From Rhipidocladum racemiflorum (lineage: Eukaryota > Streptophyta > Magnoliopsida > Poales > Poaceae): DNA of 64,000 nucleotides. The first letter of the stretch is position 1. Every line of letters starts with the position of its first letter. The stretch is taken from NCBI GenBank assembly GCA_036346355.1, contig CM070572.1, positions 39,469,944-39,533,943 on the forward strand, in the 5' to 3' direction. This document shows, in pieces, positions 1 through 10,610 of the stretch. The position numbers were made by a program, and so were the translations under genes. Under the pieces are notes generated by a model. That model worked only from the letters and a program-made list of their open reading frames with translations, did no database searches and had not been told where the DNA came from.

Positions 1-387
1 TCTACACGTAGCTCCACACAAATTAGACAGTGTTACCACTTGGAGTCATGATAATGAAAGTTTTGCCATGAAACTTGGAGAATTGCTTAACTGTGTGCTC
101 GGTCTTACTATTTGATTCGTTTAGCTCATGAAAAGGTTGAAGGCTTTATCCTAGACTTATATTGTTGCTATGTCACATGTTATTGCTGTTTTAGATGCTT
201 TCCATTATGATATAACTTGTGATGTTTTGTTGTTGCTCCGAATCATGGAAAAACAAAGGAGATGCTGCTGAAATTTTCGGTATTAGCATTTATTCCTTTG
301 CTGTAATTTCGCTTAATTCATGGTATTTATGTGTTGTTTAGCCCATGTTCGGTAGCATTCGGGCATATTAAATGCCGGGGTGTTACA
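1..387 (+). mobile_element. 3' end of a solo LTR/LTR retrotransposon (family of 15266-19495), cut by window edge
   Basis: The stretch matches the last part of the LTRs that end at 17801 and 19495. It shares the 'ctacacgtagctccacac' block, the 'ggtagcattcgggcat' block and the terminal 'gccggggtgttaca'. The LTR ends in CA at 386-387. The 5' part lies outside the window, so no target duplication can be checked. Confidence 0.75.
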
Positions 388-1108
388 AGATTTTTTTAAT
401 ACCAACTCGATCTTAGTTTTTTTTGCAGCTCGATCTATAGTACTTTTAGAAACATGTATTATTCATCGGTAAACATATAAAGTGTTAGACTCGGCAACAA
501 AGATATCCTTTCTTCGTTTTTCCCAGGAAAACATATCTATTATGCTCGGAAGGTTTACGGAGCAGCCAACTAACCACATCGCCCTATTCGCAAAAAGTTC
601 CCCCGAAAAAAATTAAATTGTGTTTAAGTCCTGACGGCCTTTATTTTTAAAAAAGCCATAATTCTGTACATTTGTGAGTGTGTTCTCCACTGTTTTTTAC
701 GTTCTCGCGTGAGGTTCCTCCGAAAATTACGTTTAGGTTATTTTTTGCAAAAAAAATTGAACCCGTGATTACTCAAATTCGTAAACGGGTCCTACTCGTC
801 CTATTTTTTAGATATCATTCCGGAAAAATGAACCCGTGGTTACGCAAATTCGTAGATGACTCCTACCCATCCATTTTTTTAGAAAAAAAATAGAGCAAAA
901 TTTACACGGTGCGGCGTACGCCGCACATTCTACCTAGTATTTTTTATGATTCAATCAAAACAATATAAGAGCCACCCAGATTAGCTACTATAATATATTG
1001 GTATTTGAAATTGCTAAAGTGGTTTTGCTACATCGCTTGATTGATCTCAGCCTTGCACTATTTTCCCATCGGAACGGCAGAGAGAGAAATGTAAAAAAAA
1101 CGTCCTTG
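388..1108. other. AT-rich intergenic sequence, no gene seen
   Basis: No supported gene. An imperfect repeat is visible: 'acccgtgattactcaaattcgta' -like text near 763-784 recurs near 832-853 with small changes. The small open frame at 678-893 is low complexity and is not supported as a gene. Confidence 0.5.
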
Positions 1109-1116
1109 CATGCAAT

Positions 1117-1284
1117 CAGGGGCGGATCTAGAAAAATAGATCATTCGGGTCGCTGGGGTCATTACAATAACTTATAGCCTATATATGCTTATATGATAAT
1201 AGAATACAATTAAATTTACATGTGATTTTGGCAAAGTCATTGGGGTCATTTGACCCCACTAATTGCATGCTAGATCCGCCCCTG
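1117..1284. mobile_element. hAT-type MITE, 168 bp, 8-bp TSD
   Basis: The terminal inverted repeats read CAGGGGCGGATCTAG at the left and CTAGATCCGCCCCTG at the right. An 8-bp direct repeat CATGCAAT flanks the element at 1109-1116 and 1285-1292, the duplication length of hAT transposons. There is no coding capacity. Inside, the 'tggggtcat' motif recurs near both ends. Confidence 0.9.
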
Positions 1285-1514
1285 CATGCAATGGCAGAGG
1301 AGAGGATACGAATCGAACTGACCCTAGCTGCATTGATTCACGGGTAGGGTCGTATACAAAAGCTCAAGGCTCGTGTTGCTTGTGCATGGCTGGTTTTATG
1401 TTTGATTTGAGCTCAGTTTAAGTTTTAAACGAGTTTGAATTTGGGTTTAATCTCAAACCCGTGAGTCTTACTAAGCCGAGTTAAAATAGCTCGTGAGTCT
1501 AGTAAATTTACCAT

Positions 1515-2010
1515 CACTACTTTAGAAAAGCTTATATTGAATGTTTCATCACAAATAGTTTTGAAAATCTGTCTGTGATGAGAAACATTACGATGTTTCT
1601 ATAGTGAAATAGTCAGTAACATCATCACAGAAGGTTATAACTATGAACCGTCTGTGATATACAGGAACATCACAAATGATTTTAGTATAAAACTATCAGT
1701 GATGACTAATGTGGCTATTACAGACGATTCTATCCATCACAGACGGTTCTAACTATGAACCGTCTGTGATATCAACTGAACCACTGTATAAACATATCGA
1801 TAGAGGTTCATCGTGCAGATCACCGAGATCCAGCCCGTTTCGCCTTCCCCCAAACCCTAGCACCCCAACGACCTCCCCGGCACACCTCCTCTTCGGCATC
1901 TTCATCCACAGCGTCCTCCTCCCCGGCACCACCTCCTCTCTGGTATCCTCCTCCGAGGCATCCTCCCCCCAACACCACCTCCCCAGCACCATCTCCTCTT
2001 TGAGAAGGTA
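1515..2010 (+). mobile_element. CACTA-like 5' terminus with subterminal repeats, TATA box and leader exon
   Basis: The sequence starts with CACTACTTTAGAAAAG and is followed by repeated direct and inverted units of the type 'catcacagacggttctaac' / 'gaaccgtctgtgat' (about 1540-1775). A TATA-like 'ctgtataaac' follows at about 1783. Then comes a C-rich leader of about 210 bp with a plausible donor (aag|gtatgc) near 2007. This is the usual 5' layout of a grass CACTA element. No matching 3' terminus was found downstream, so the element is truncated or rearranged. Confidence 0.6.
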
Positions 2011-2969
2011 TGCAGTATTATTTTCATGGAATCCTTTTACTCGTGGACCATAACCTTGGTGTATCTACATAGTCAGTTCTAATAATTTTTTGAGCTTGGT
2101 ATTGGATGCATTTCTTTTGTATTTGCTTACAGTAAACTAAAAAGCATGTGATATTTTTAATATCTATGTTGGATCATCTTGCAAGCCAAAGGATTGATTG
2201 ATTCTTTGCCGTTCTGGATTTGGCACAAGAATAGTTTACTAACAGTTTTAATGAGGTAAATTCCGAGTTGCTTATATGTATGTATGTCTGTCTTGAGCCC
2301 AAGTGATTTGTTTTGTCGTTTTGACAGGTAGAAGTTGATGAGCTTAGCTAAGCTTTACCCTTATGAATTTAATTACAATGATATTGTGACTCTTGAGTGG
2401 TCCTCCTTTTTGTTTCGGTGACCTTATATGCGTAAATAGAAAATTGATGTGAATTGTATACTACATGTTTGCTAGGCTCAAAATCTAACAGTTTGGCTCT
2501 CTCCATATACCATACAATTTCTAGTATAAACCTTAGTTTCCCAGAGATGATGTTTCACCCTCATAAGCTTGGTTGGAACTTACACTGTTACTGACGAATC
2601 AATGTTATGCATACTAATTAAGAATTTGGCACAACCAACCATGTAATATTGTAAGAACCCAGAATAAGAAATTGACTAGTCTTGATATAATTAAGGAGTA
2701 ATCAATATGCCTATTAATCCATGGCATGAGGCATAATATTGTTTAACTCGTGAATCTAACTGATTTCAAATGTTTCTGTATAACCATAGCATTGTTAGGT
2801 GAGGCCGGCATATTAATTTGTAATGGTATGATTGTATATTTATATAAGTTGATGCTTCAAGTACATTGGAAATTAGCTTACCTTATTTAGCATTCTTATA
2901 TCCTGGAAGGTCTGAGTGATCATTCTTATCTAGCATATCTTGCTTTATATCTTGGTAAAAATAAACAAC

Positions 2970-3080
2970 ATGGAAAAGCTCTTAGAAGCTAAACAAAAAC
3001 TTGAGGTGGAGATCGAACAACTGAAGGGCAAGTCTGAGATAATAGAAAAGATTTATGAGATGAAACAATGGAAGCATTAA
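2970..3080 (+). pseudogene. Fragment of an IDN2/FDM-like (XS/XH-domain) coiled-coil protein
   Basis: A 36-codon frame begins MEKLLEAKQKLEVEIEQL and continues with a charged coiled-coil segment before a stop. The 'LLEAKQKLEVEIEQLKG' text is characteristic of the coiled coil in plant IDN2/FDM proteins, which bind dsRNA and act in RNA-directed DNA methylation. That family link is from recalled knowledge. The piece is about 5% of a normal protein (about 640 aa). It lies within the span of the CACTA-like element starting at 1515, so it is probably a captured and decayed exon. More degenerate EEL/GEL-rich text continues around 3100-3140 and 3360-3395, split by a hairpin MITE. An unrelated coiled-coil protein is possible. 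Confidence 0.45.
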
Positions 3081-3169
3081 ATTTTAAGTAGACTAGCCCT
3101 TTTTGATGATCAAGGAGGGGAACTGAAAACAAATACATAATATAGGAACTCAAAAAGGTAGGTTATTTA

Positions 3170-3313
3170 GAGAGGTGCTTCTATGCTTTTCCTTCTAGTA
3201 CAAGTTGCACAAATCTTGAAGCAAGCGAAGGGGTAAGTAATCACCATCTACCATCCATTCATGCTTTAATAGTTGTGCAACTTTTAAAATGAAGAGCATA
3301 GAAGCACCTCTCT
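3170..3313. mobile_element. Hairpin MITE, 144 bp, 8-bp TSD
   Basis: The left arm begins GAGAGGTGCTTCTATGCT and the right arm ends AGCATAGAAGCACCTCTCT. Complementarity resumes further in, with AAGTTGCACAA at the left against TTGTGCAACTT at the right. GTTATTTA repeats at 3162-3169 and 3314-3321, consistent with an 8-bp target duplication. It has no coding capacity. It interrupts the IDN2-like fragment. The transcript would fold into a long hairpin. Confidence 0.75.
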
Positions 3314-3320
3314 GTTATTT

Positions 3321-4156
3321 ATTACTTCTCAATTCCTCTAAAAAAAAGAATCATAGTAGAGGAACTTGGCAAGTGTAGAGGAAAGCTAGAGATGTAAGAT
3401 TGACTTGATAAGCTTTGGAATTCTTTCTCTTTTTCTTATTAATGGGAGCTGATGGTAAAAAAGTATATGAATTGTTTTCAATGATGCTTTAATACTTTTT
3501 GCTTGAGTGCATATAATCCAATTCCTCAATGTATTGTCGCCTGGCTTAAGCATTAATAGTTGCTCATCTTGAATACAATAACTTAATAGTGTCTTGCTTG
3601 CTAAGTACCTCCTTGCATTTGCGAGAGCAAATGTTGATGGATTATAAGGGGGGGGGGGAATCCAATTTCATCCACAATTTGTCCTGGGCGTTGCCATGTT
3701 CTGATTTATCTTTTTACCAAGCTCAACCCCGAAAGATCAGACTCGCTGTTTAGAGGTCTATTCACAAGCATGCACTAACCTTGGAAAGATATCTCATCGA
3801 GGAAAAAGTTAAATGAAGGAGAATAATATCTTTCATATTGCAATTTGTAATGGATATGTTTCACTCTCTCTCCTCCCAAGGGGAGTCCCATGATCCCATC
3901 TTTCCAGCCAAGGAGTGGAGCACGACAACTTACGAGGGCCCAAAGACTCAAACCACGTACAGGCGTACAGCTGTTCCAGAACCCTGCGATTATCTGTCTA
4001 TTTTTTCTTTCGATCCGCAGATGGAGTGGATCGATTCCAATTAAGCATGATCGTCCTACGCATCAATGATTATCATTCCGAATGATTGTGATTTTTTGAA
4101 GCTACCAATAGCCAACTCGATGCCCCAACTTTGCACAATCGGAATGATTAAAGTTG

Positions 4157-4157
<1 letters not shown>
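3321..4157. other. Unassigned sequence between MITE and microsatellite
   Basis: A G10 run lies at about 3649-3658. An open frame at 3838-4044 (68 codons) has ordinary amino-acid composition ('HDPIFPAKEWSTTTYEGP') but matches nothing I recognise, and no splice context defines it. It may be part of the decayed element to its left. No promoter or RNA gene was seen. Confidence 0.35.

Positions 4158-4201
<44 letters not shown>
4158..4201 (+). repeat. (TC)n microsatellite, about 44 bp
   Basis: An uninterrupted CT dinucleotide run. The serine/leucine repeats in the overlapping open frame are an artefact of this run. Confidence 0.95.
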
Positions 4202-4204
<3 letters not shown>

Positions 4205-4531
4205 GAGTTGCTGTCTTGCTGATACATATGCTCTCTTTATTCTTCTATCCGACAATATCGCCTTGGAACTTGATGAACAGATGAACTATTGTTATGGCCT
4301 TATGGGTGCATGTTCTCCCCGTCCTGTGTTATCTCCCGACAATTGTCGGCCGAGAATATTGTTACTGATCCGCATGTGAACTTTGTCCATTTGTTGAACG
4401 TTGGTTACATGCATAATGTATGCTGGAGAACAAAATTAGGCAGATGGTAGAGTAGAACAGAATCGTTGTCATTTGTTCTTGTTGCGAAATGACAACGTGA
4501 ATAACAAGCGAGATTCACTCCCAAATCCCAA
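4202..4531. other. Intergenic sequence, no gene seen
   Basis: Mixed-composition sequence without an exon, promoter or repeat that I can support. It ends at the A that precedes the Helitron-like TC start. Confidence 0.4.
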
Positions 4532-4780
4532 TCTCTACTATATAAAGTGAGAGTTTCTTCCCACGTCACATTAATTGCTTGCTTAATTGCCCTACTTAAT
4601 TGCCCTGCTTAATTGCCCTACGCAAGAAACGAAGCGTTGCTTTAATTAGTCAGCTTTTGCAAGAAACGAAGCGTTAAAGATAGATGTTTGATCTTATGAA
4701 ATAGTATTTTTTTTATTTTTTAATCTTTAATTTTCGTTATCAATTTTGTTTTTCGTAGCAACGCACGGGCATATAACTAG
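4532..4780 (+). mobile_element. Short non-autonomous Helitron-like element
   Basis: The element starts TCTCTACTAT after an A and ends CAACGCACGGGCATATAACTAG before a T, giving the A|TC...CTAG|T arrangement of Helitrons. There is no target duplication. Inside, 'taattgccctacttaattgccctg' -type units repeat three times, and 'gcaagaaacgaagcgtt' occurs twice. At 249 bp it can only be non-autonomous. The 'CAACGCACGGGCAT...CTAG' end is one I recall from grass Helitrons. Confidence 0.7.
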
Positions 4781-4934
4781 TATGATTAACGTTGTAGTTA
4801 ACGTGGACAGAAGGGAATTTCACAAGAATACCATGGAAATTTTGTTGTTTCAAGGAAAATCTCCATGTTAGGCCTATATTGAAAACACGGATTTTATAAG
4901 AATTCCACGCAACTTTTACAAAAGGCAGTAAGTT

Positions 4935-7900
4935 TGTAACACCCTAGTTTTCGCCTTCTGGAGAAAAACCTAGTTTAAATAAATTAAATTCAAAAATTGG
5001 AGTTTCTTTGGTGTTTATATTAACCTGGCATCCATTCCAATCCAAAAAGCGAGATTCAATTCCCCTCCGGTCGAAAGATCGACTTTTCCAGATTTCCGCC
5101 GGTACCCGAAAATTCACCCGAGTCCAAATTGCTCCAAAAATCCCAGAACCACTTCAAATGTGTTCCAAATATTCCAAAATGATTTTAGGAATCATTCCCC
5201 GGATTTTTGGACCTCCATTCCTATTTTATCTCGCGCGGCTTTTGTTTAATGCTCGCAATTCGCTCCGGAATATTTAATTCCACAAAGTTCATCCAAATTC
5301 AACCAAACCAATTCCTTTGAGTCCCAAATAATCTAAAATGGTTCTAGGAATTTTTCCAGAATTTTTAGGCCATTTTTCCTAATTTTTCTCTAGGGTGGCA
5401 CGTTTACGTAAAAGAGAGCCAATAGGAAAGTGACACGTGGCAGCCACTATTCATCATCTTCAACCCTAGCCATGCATGGTTGGGTGGAGCTTCAAGCAAG
5501 CAACAATGGCTAGGGTTCTTCTTTAAACCTCTCTAGCTCCCTCCACGCAACTCCAAACGACGAAGCGCCGGTTCCGTTGAATTCGTAGCGTCGTCCTCTT
5601 CACATCCCCCACCACCTCTCGCCGGAGAACTCGCCGGAATTTGCACGGACGCCCAAACCGAAAACGGTTCCAATGACTTCAATTCTCAATTACTCGGCCG
5701 CTTCTCGTCCAACCGCGCACCACCACCTCCGTTCACTCCGTATAAGAGTCCTCTTTCCTGCATGGGCTTCTCTTTTCCTCTACTCCCTCCATTTGCCCGA
5801 GAGATCGAAAACCGACGAGGTGTCACACTTTTTCGGCGTTCTTCGTGTTCATCCTTATTTCTCTCTCTCCGGTGAGCCATTCTTCATGCCACTTGGTTCC
5901 TCGTGACCGTGGATGAGTCTAGAAGCTAACTCAATCGTTGGTTTTAGGATTTCTCAACCGTGGGCGACGAATTTCGAGTTTTGGTGCTTCCGGCCGAAAC
6001 GCCGTTCGTCATCGATTTCTCCCAATTCGGCAAGGTTTGGTTCAATTCCTTCCTCCTAGATGTAGCTAAGGTTGTTATCTATTGATTCTAGGATTTTGTT
6101 TGGATCAAATCCATGCAAAAATGGTGGAAAATTTGGATTTTTGGGGGCTAGCTTGTTCTCTGTTTCTTCTGGGAGTGCGTATGCGTGCGTGCTTGTCTTG
6201 AGCCGGCCGGCCCGCCGCCATGCCGCTCACCGCCGCCCGTGGCCGTATCCATGCGCCAGCCGTAGCCGGCCGCTTGCAGCGTCTTGGCGTCGGCGCTCCG
6301 CCGCCGTGCCCCGCCGTCGCCCGTCGATCTGCCGCGCCGCCACGGCGACCTCCTCCGCCGCCGCCCCCCGGCCGAGCCCTCCGTTCCTCTCTCCTCCTCA
6401 AGCTCTCTCTCCTCCATTGCCATGGTCATGGCAAGCTTCGGGAGAAGCTTCCCATGAGAATGACAAGGTGGTCCCACCTGCCATAGAGTCCAAAGACCAG
6501 TCAAAGTCAAACCTCCGGTCAAACTTGGACCAGTCAAAATCGGAATATTCCTGAATATTCTCGATTTTCCAATTATTCAAAATTGGAACTTCGGAGGCTC
6601 ATAACTTCTCCGTCCGAACTCCGTTTGACTCCATTCAAATTTCTAAATTCATCTAAAATCAAGATCTACCTGCCAGTACTAATTTTGTAATTTTTGGATT
6701 TTATTTATTTTCTTTTATTTATTTATTTGCCTCGTTTTGCGCGTAGTCGACGACCCCGACGCGACCGCCGATCCGTCAGCCGGACTTGAAAGTTCAACCT
6801 TCTCGCCGCGATCGAGGCAAGTCTCCTTGACGCATGTTGAACCCATGTTTTATGATCTGTTTTATCTTGTTTTAACAATTGCATTGCTATTTATATCAAA
6901 TGATGATGTCAAACGTTAAGTTGTTAGCTATACCTGTTGTTTATACCTCTTTGAGATTTGCTATCCTTGACCCTTTGTCGACCTAGAACAGGGATCCACC
7001 ATAATAAATATTTTTAATAAAATACATTTGATGGGGAAAATGACTATTTGGAAGATAGTTTGAATAGAGCAAATCAGAGCAATGTAATTTGGAGGCGGAT
7101 GAATATTAGTGATAATGTGAGGATTGTTATTATGAAATTGAACTAAGGTGGTGATCATTTAAATGTTGAGGAGTTGGATTGTGATAGTAGTTCACAACAT
7201 AATGAGTATGGATTGGGGTGAAATGCAAATTGGAGTTAGATGAATATTAGAGTTGATGTGGGGCTTGAAATCATAAAATTGATCTATGAATGGTAGTCCA
7301 TATATTTCGTGGATTGGGAGAGTGTTGGAAGATGTATGATGTCGTGAATACTAGTCGGTGAAAGTAAATAAGTGTTTTTGAGAGTCATATGTATAGATCA
7401 AATAGAATAAGTGGTGAATTATATATATTTCTTGGATTTTAACAAGAATATTATGCGATAGTCATTCGGGAGATTGTAAATAGTCCAGATGTTTGGTGGT
7501 TTCGTGAATGATCATATTACGTATTTATGGTTGATTAAAATAGATGATTTAAAGGTGATAGTGTGAAGGATTAAATATAGGGTATTATGAAGTATTATTG
7601 GTGGATTGTTTTCGAGATGATTAGAGATGCTATTGTGAAGTATTCTCGGTGGTTTAGTAGATGATTTGGTGAAATATTCTTTGTGGATGTTAAGAGTGAT
7701 CACTATAAGAATGATGGTCAATTCATTACTACCAGTTATAGTTCAAGGGAATAATACGAACTTGATGGTGGTTTAGTGAGACTTTGGAGTAAAGATGGTA
7801 CTATGATATACTTATTACTTGGTGGATAATATATTGAATTGGATTATTCATATGATTGTACCATTAGGGCAAGTTAATGATTATTGGAGATTACCGAATT

Positions 7901-9372
7901 GGTTATAAGGATTGTCATCAAACCCTGAGCTTTGTATTTTATAAAATAAGTTATTGGTGGAATAGAATAGTCCGGTAGAAATGCTTAGACTCGTACTCGG
8001 TCAATGTACACCTATGGGTGGGAATTTCAATTATCTTTTGAAAACCTGGTGTTGAAAGTTATAGGCAAGGAGTATTGCCGTTGGTTTGCAAAATAAAAAT
8101 AAAATGAAAAATGATTTCGACTTGGGCGGCATGGAATGTCGAGTGGAAGCGGACCAAGCCTTGGTTCTTTTGTGCAAGTACCGCCCCAAGTCAATTAAGG
8201 ACCGACGCTTATGACTGTCTCCATTCTAAGCATAACCGTACAACCACATGTCAAAGTGGGCACGACCTGGCTAACTAATTTGTAGAAACCTGACTTAGAC
8301 TCACCATTCGGTTGTTGTGTGAGAGCCGGAAGGAGGCATTGTTGTTGTTGTTGTTGTTTTTCTCACACGGCGCAAGAGGGGGCTTCTGTACTGGGCGGAC
8401 GGAACCCTAGCAGCGATGAAACCTCAGCGGGTGGGTCGGGTTAGGCGTATACATTGTAACAGCCTTGTCATGATATCCCTGCCGACACACCTAAGGAAGT
8501 GTGCTAATAGCTTGGCATTAAGGGAATATCATGTCTTGTGGGTAAAGTTGTACACACTCTGCAGAGTTAAAACTATTCGAATAGCCGTGCCTACGGTCAA
8601 AGGCAAAGCTTGCTGAATGCTTTCATACTGGTAGACTTTGGTTTTTGGTTTCAAATAAAACAATGGTTTGTTTTGGGATCCGAGAGCGGTTAGAACTCTC
8701 GGGTGTGCTTCTGGCGGCTAGCCAGGTAGGTGGAAGGAACCTGATTTTGTGAACAGTGGCAGATAGAGCCATGGGAATGGATTAAATCTTGATCTTGTTG
8801 AGATGTGGCGGATAGAGCCTGTATATTAGTGAGTGGTGGTTAGAACCTTCACTGCAATATTATGTAATCCAATTATGAAAAAGAATTGCTAAAATCTGCT
8901 TTGTGAAATTTATTAACAAGTATGTTTTGATAAAACTTGGCTTTCTGCAAAAGAACCATATTAAGCCATCTTTGGATAGCCTACATTGTGCATAATTTCC
9001 CAGACTTGCTGAGTACTTTATGTACTCACGTGCTACATCCTAATCATACCTCAGAAGTGAAGGAAGCTGTCCAGGATCTTCGAAGGACTAGGGCGCGTAC
9101 CCCACTCGATTGCCTGTGGGCATCTGGATGGGTTACCACGTGGTGTTATCTTCTTCCGCTGCTGTTGTTCAAGTTGTTCAGCCTGTAAAGGCCGTAATGG
9201 TAAACCTTGACCATAAGGTCTTTGCTTTTATTCGGTATTATTCTTATTTAATTATTTGTATTCGTGATATGGTTGTTGATTCATCACTTTTGACTGTGTG
9301 TACTAGCTACTGATCTGGGACTAGTACAGAAATACACAGAGGACTCCGGATAGCCGATTCGGGGGCCCTACA
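4935..9372 (+). mobile_element. Very long LTR (4.4 kb), copy 1
   Basis: It begins TGTAACACCCTAG and ends GGGGGCCCTACA. It aligns along its length with 48357-52874. Shared landmarks include the 'cttcgatccattcca' -like start region, the 'aaggcaagtctccttgacgcatgtt' -type block (6819 and 50251), 'ggtgggtcgggttaggcgtataca' -type text, 'tcacacggcgcaagaggggg', and the tail 'agtacagaaatac'. No internal gag or pol lies in it. The open frames around 6072-6554 are Pro/Ala-rich products of a GC-rich LTR segment. The flanks AAGTT and ATTTA do not match, so a target duplication is not seen. This may mean inter-element recombination or flank decay. The length suggests a Ty3/gypsy family with large LTRs, but no polyprotein is present to prove it. 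Confidence 0.75.
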
Positions 9373-9385
9373 ATTTAATGCAATA

Positions 9386-9500
9386 TCTATCTATTATAGT
9401 ATTAAAGCGATAGAACAAAAAGCATCTACATTCGCTCTCAAGGGCTACAAATTCCCACATTAATCGGAAGAAAAGAGAGATCTACACAGTTGATTATGGT
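9386..9500 (+). mobile_element. Possible Helitron-type 5' end (weak)
   Basis: After an A the text reads TCTATCTATTATAGTATTAAAG, and then contains 'cccacattaatcgg'. A related block 'ttcacattaatcgg' recurs at 11759. The beginning resembles plant Helitron 5' ends, but no matching CTAG(T) end with a hairpin was assigned. Treat as tentative. Confidence 0.25.
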
Positions 9501-10030
9501 TGTAATACCCAGGCCCATGTGACCAATGTGGAGTGATGGTAGGATTAGGCCCACATTGCTTGTTTAAAGTGAGTTGTACGAGCGTATAATGTCTATTGGG
9601 TTCAAACATAGCACCTTTGGTTAAATCTTTTACACAAAGTGAGGATGAAAATATAAGCGGGATGCTATGTATGTGTCGATACGTCCATGGGTGAGCTTGG
9701 TATTGAGCGAATTTTGGGCCATAGGTGTTATAGTTATCAGAGCATCAACCTTCGTTGCACGGGCGCCTATGGGACCAGGGCACGAGCATATGGTGCATGG
9801 TTCGTGTGGACTCGGCGTGGCTGCACGGCATGCATATGTGCCGATATTGGAAGCATAGACATGCATTGAGGAGTGGTTTTGGGCATTTGCCGTGTATACA
9901 CTGTGCTACCGAGTGTGTCAGCCTTTAAGGGGTGAGTCTAATACCCCGACCCATTAATGTGAAGGCCCATGTGTGAGTCCGCCCCGTGAGTATGGTGGAC
10001 ATTGAGCTAATTTTGGGCCACGGTATAGAT
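9501..10030 (+). mobile_element. TRIM-like miniature LTR retrotransposon
   Basis: The left repeat starts TGTAATACCCAGGCCCATGTG and ends near 'ttttgggccataggtgttata'. It is followed at about 9732 by 'gttatcagagc', close to the initiator-Met tRNA primer-binding site. About 200 bp later comes a purine tract (aaggggtgag). A second repeat copy then reads 'taataccccgacccattaat', with 'aaggcccatgtg' and ending 'ttttgggccacggtata'. There is no coding capacity. The layout LTR-PBS-PPT-LTR in about 0.5 kb fits a TRIM. Ends are approximate and the two repeats have diverged. Confidence 0.5.
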
Positions 10031-10084
10031 TAAAAGAAAGAGTCCATGTTATATACAATCCATTAAATACATAAAATAAAAAAT

Positions 10085-10610
10085 AAATAAAAGAATAAAA
10101 TTAGCAATTTGATTTTCATACGAATTTTTATATAAAGTCCCTTAATAAATTTAATTTAGAATAAAAATAAAACAAAAATTAGCAATTGGTTTTGTATACG
10201 AATTCCAACAAAAATAACTAAATTTGGAATAGAAAATAAAAATTTAATAAGAAGTCTGATTTCAATATGAATTTCAAAGTAAAATCCCAAAAGACTGTAA
10301 ATCATAACAAAAATAAAAGAAAATTAGCAATTGGAATAAAAATAAAATATAATTAGAAATTTGATTTGATATTAATTACAAAGTAAAATCCCTAAATAAT
10401 TGTAATTCAAAATATAAATAAAAACTAGCAATTAGATTTCTACACTAATTCCAACAAAAATTAATATAAATACGAAATACAAAATAAATGAAAATTTACA
10501 ATTTATTTGCCATAGAAATTCTAAAGTAAAATACCCAAATAACTAAAATCCAAAATAAATTAAAAAATTAGCAATTTGATTTGTATATGGACTCCAATAA
10601 AAAAAATGAA
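10085..10610 (+). repeat. Degenerate tandem array, unit about 75 bp, AT-rich
   Basis: The motif 'ttagcaattTGATTT.tatacgaattcca' plus 'aaagtaaaatccc.aaataa' returns about seven times (near 10103, 10179, 10245, 10322-10350, 10425, 10490 and 10567). Divergence is high. No open frame. Confidence 0.6.

Noticed and set aside
4066..4284. Small membrane protein frame with Leu-Ser repeats
   Set aside because: The repeat is the (TC)n microsatellite. No other support.
6072..6580. Pro/Ala/Arg-rich open frames on both strands
   Set aside because: They lie in a GC-rich part of a long LTR that is also present at 49450-49890. They are low complexity and open in all frames.
4930..9377. TSD for LTR copy 1
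   Set aside because: The flanking 5-mers AAGTT and ATTTA differ, so I do not claim a target duplication there.
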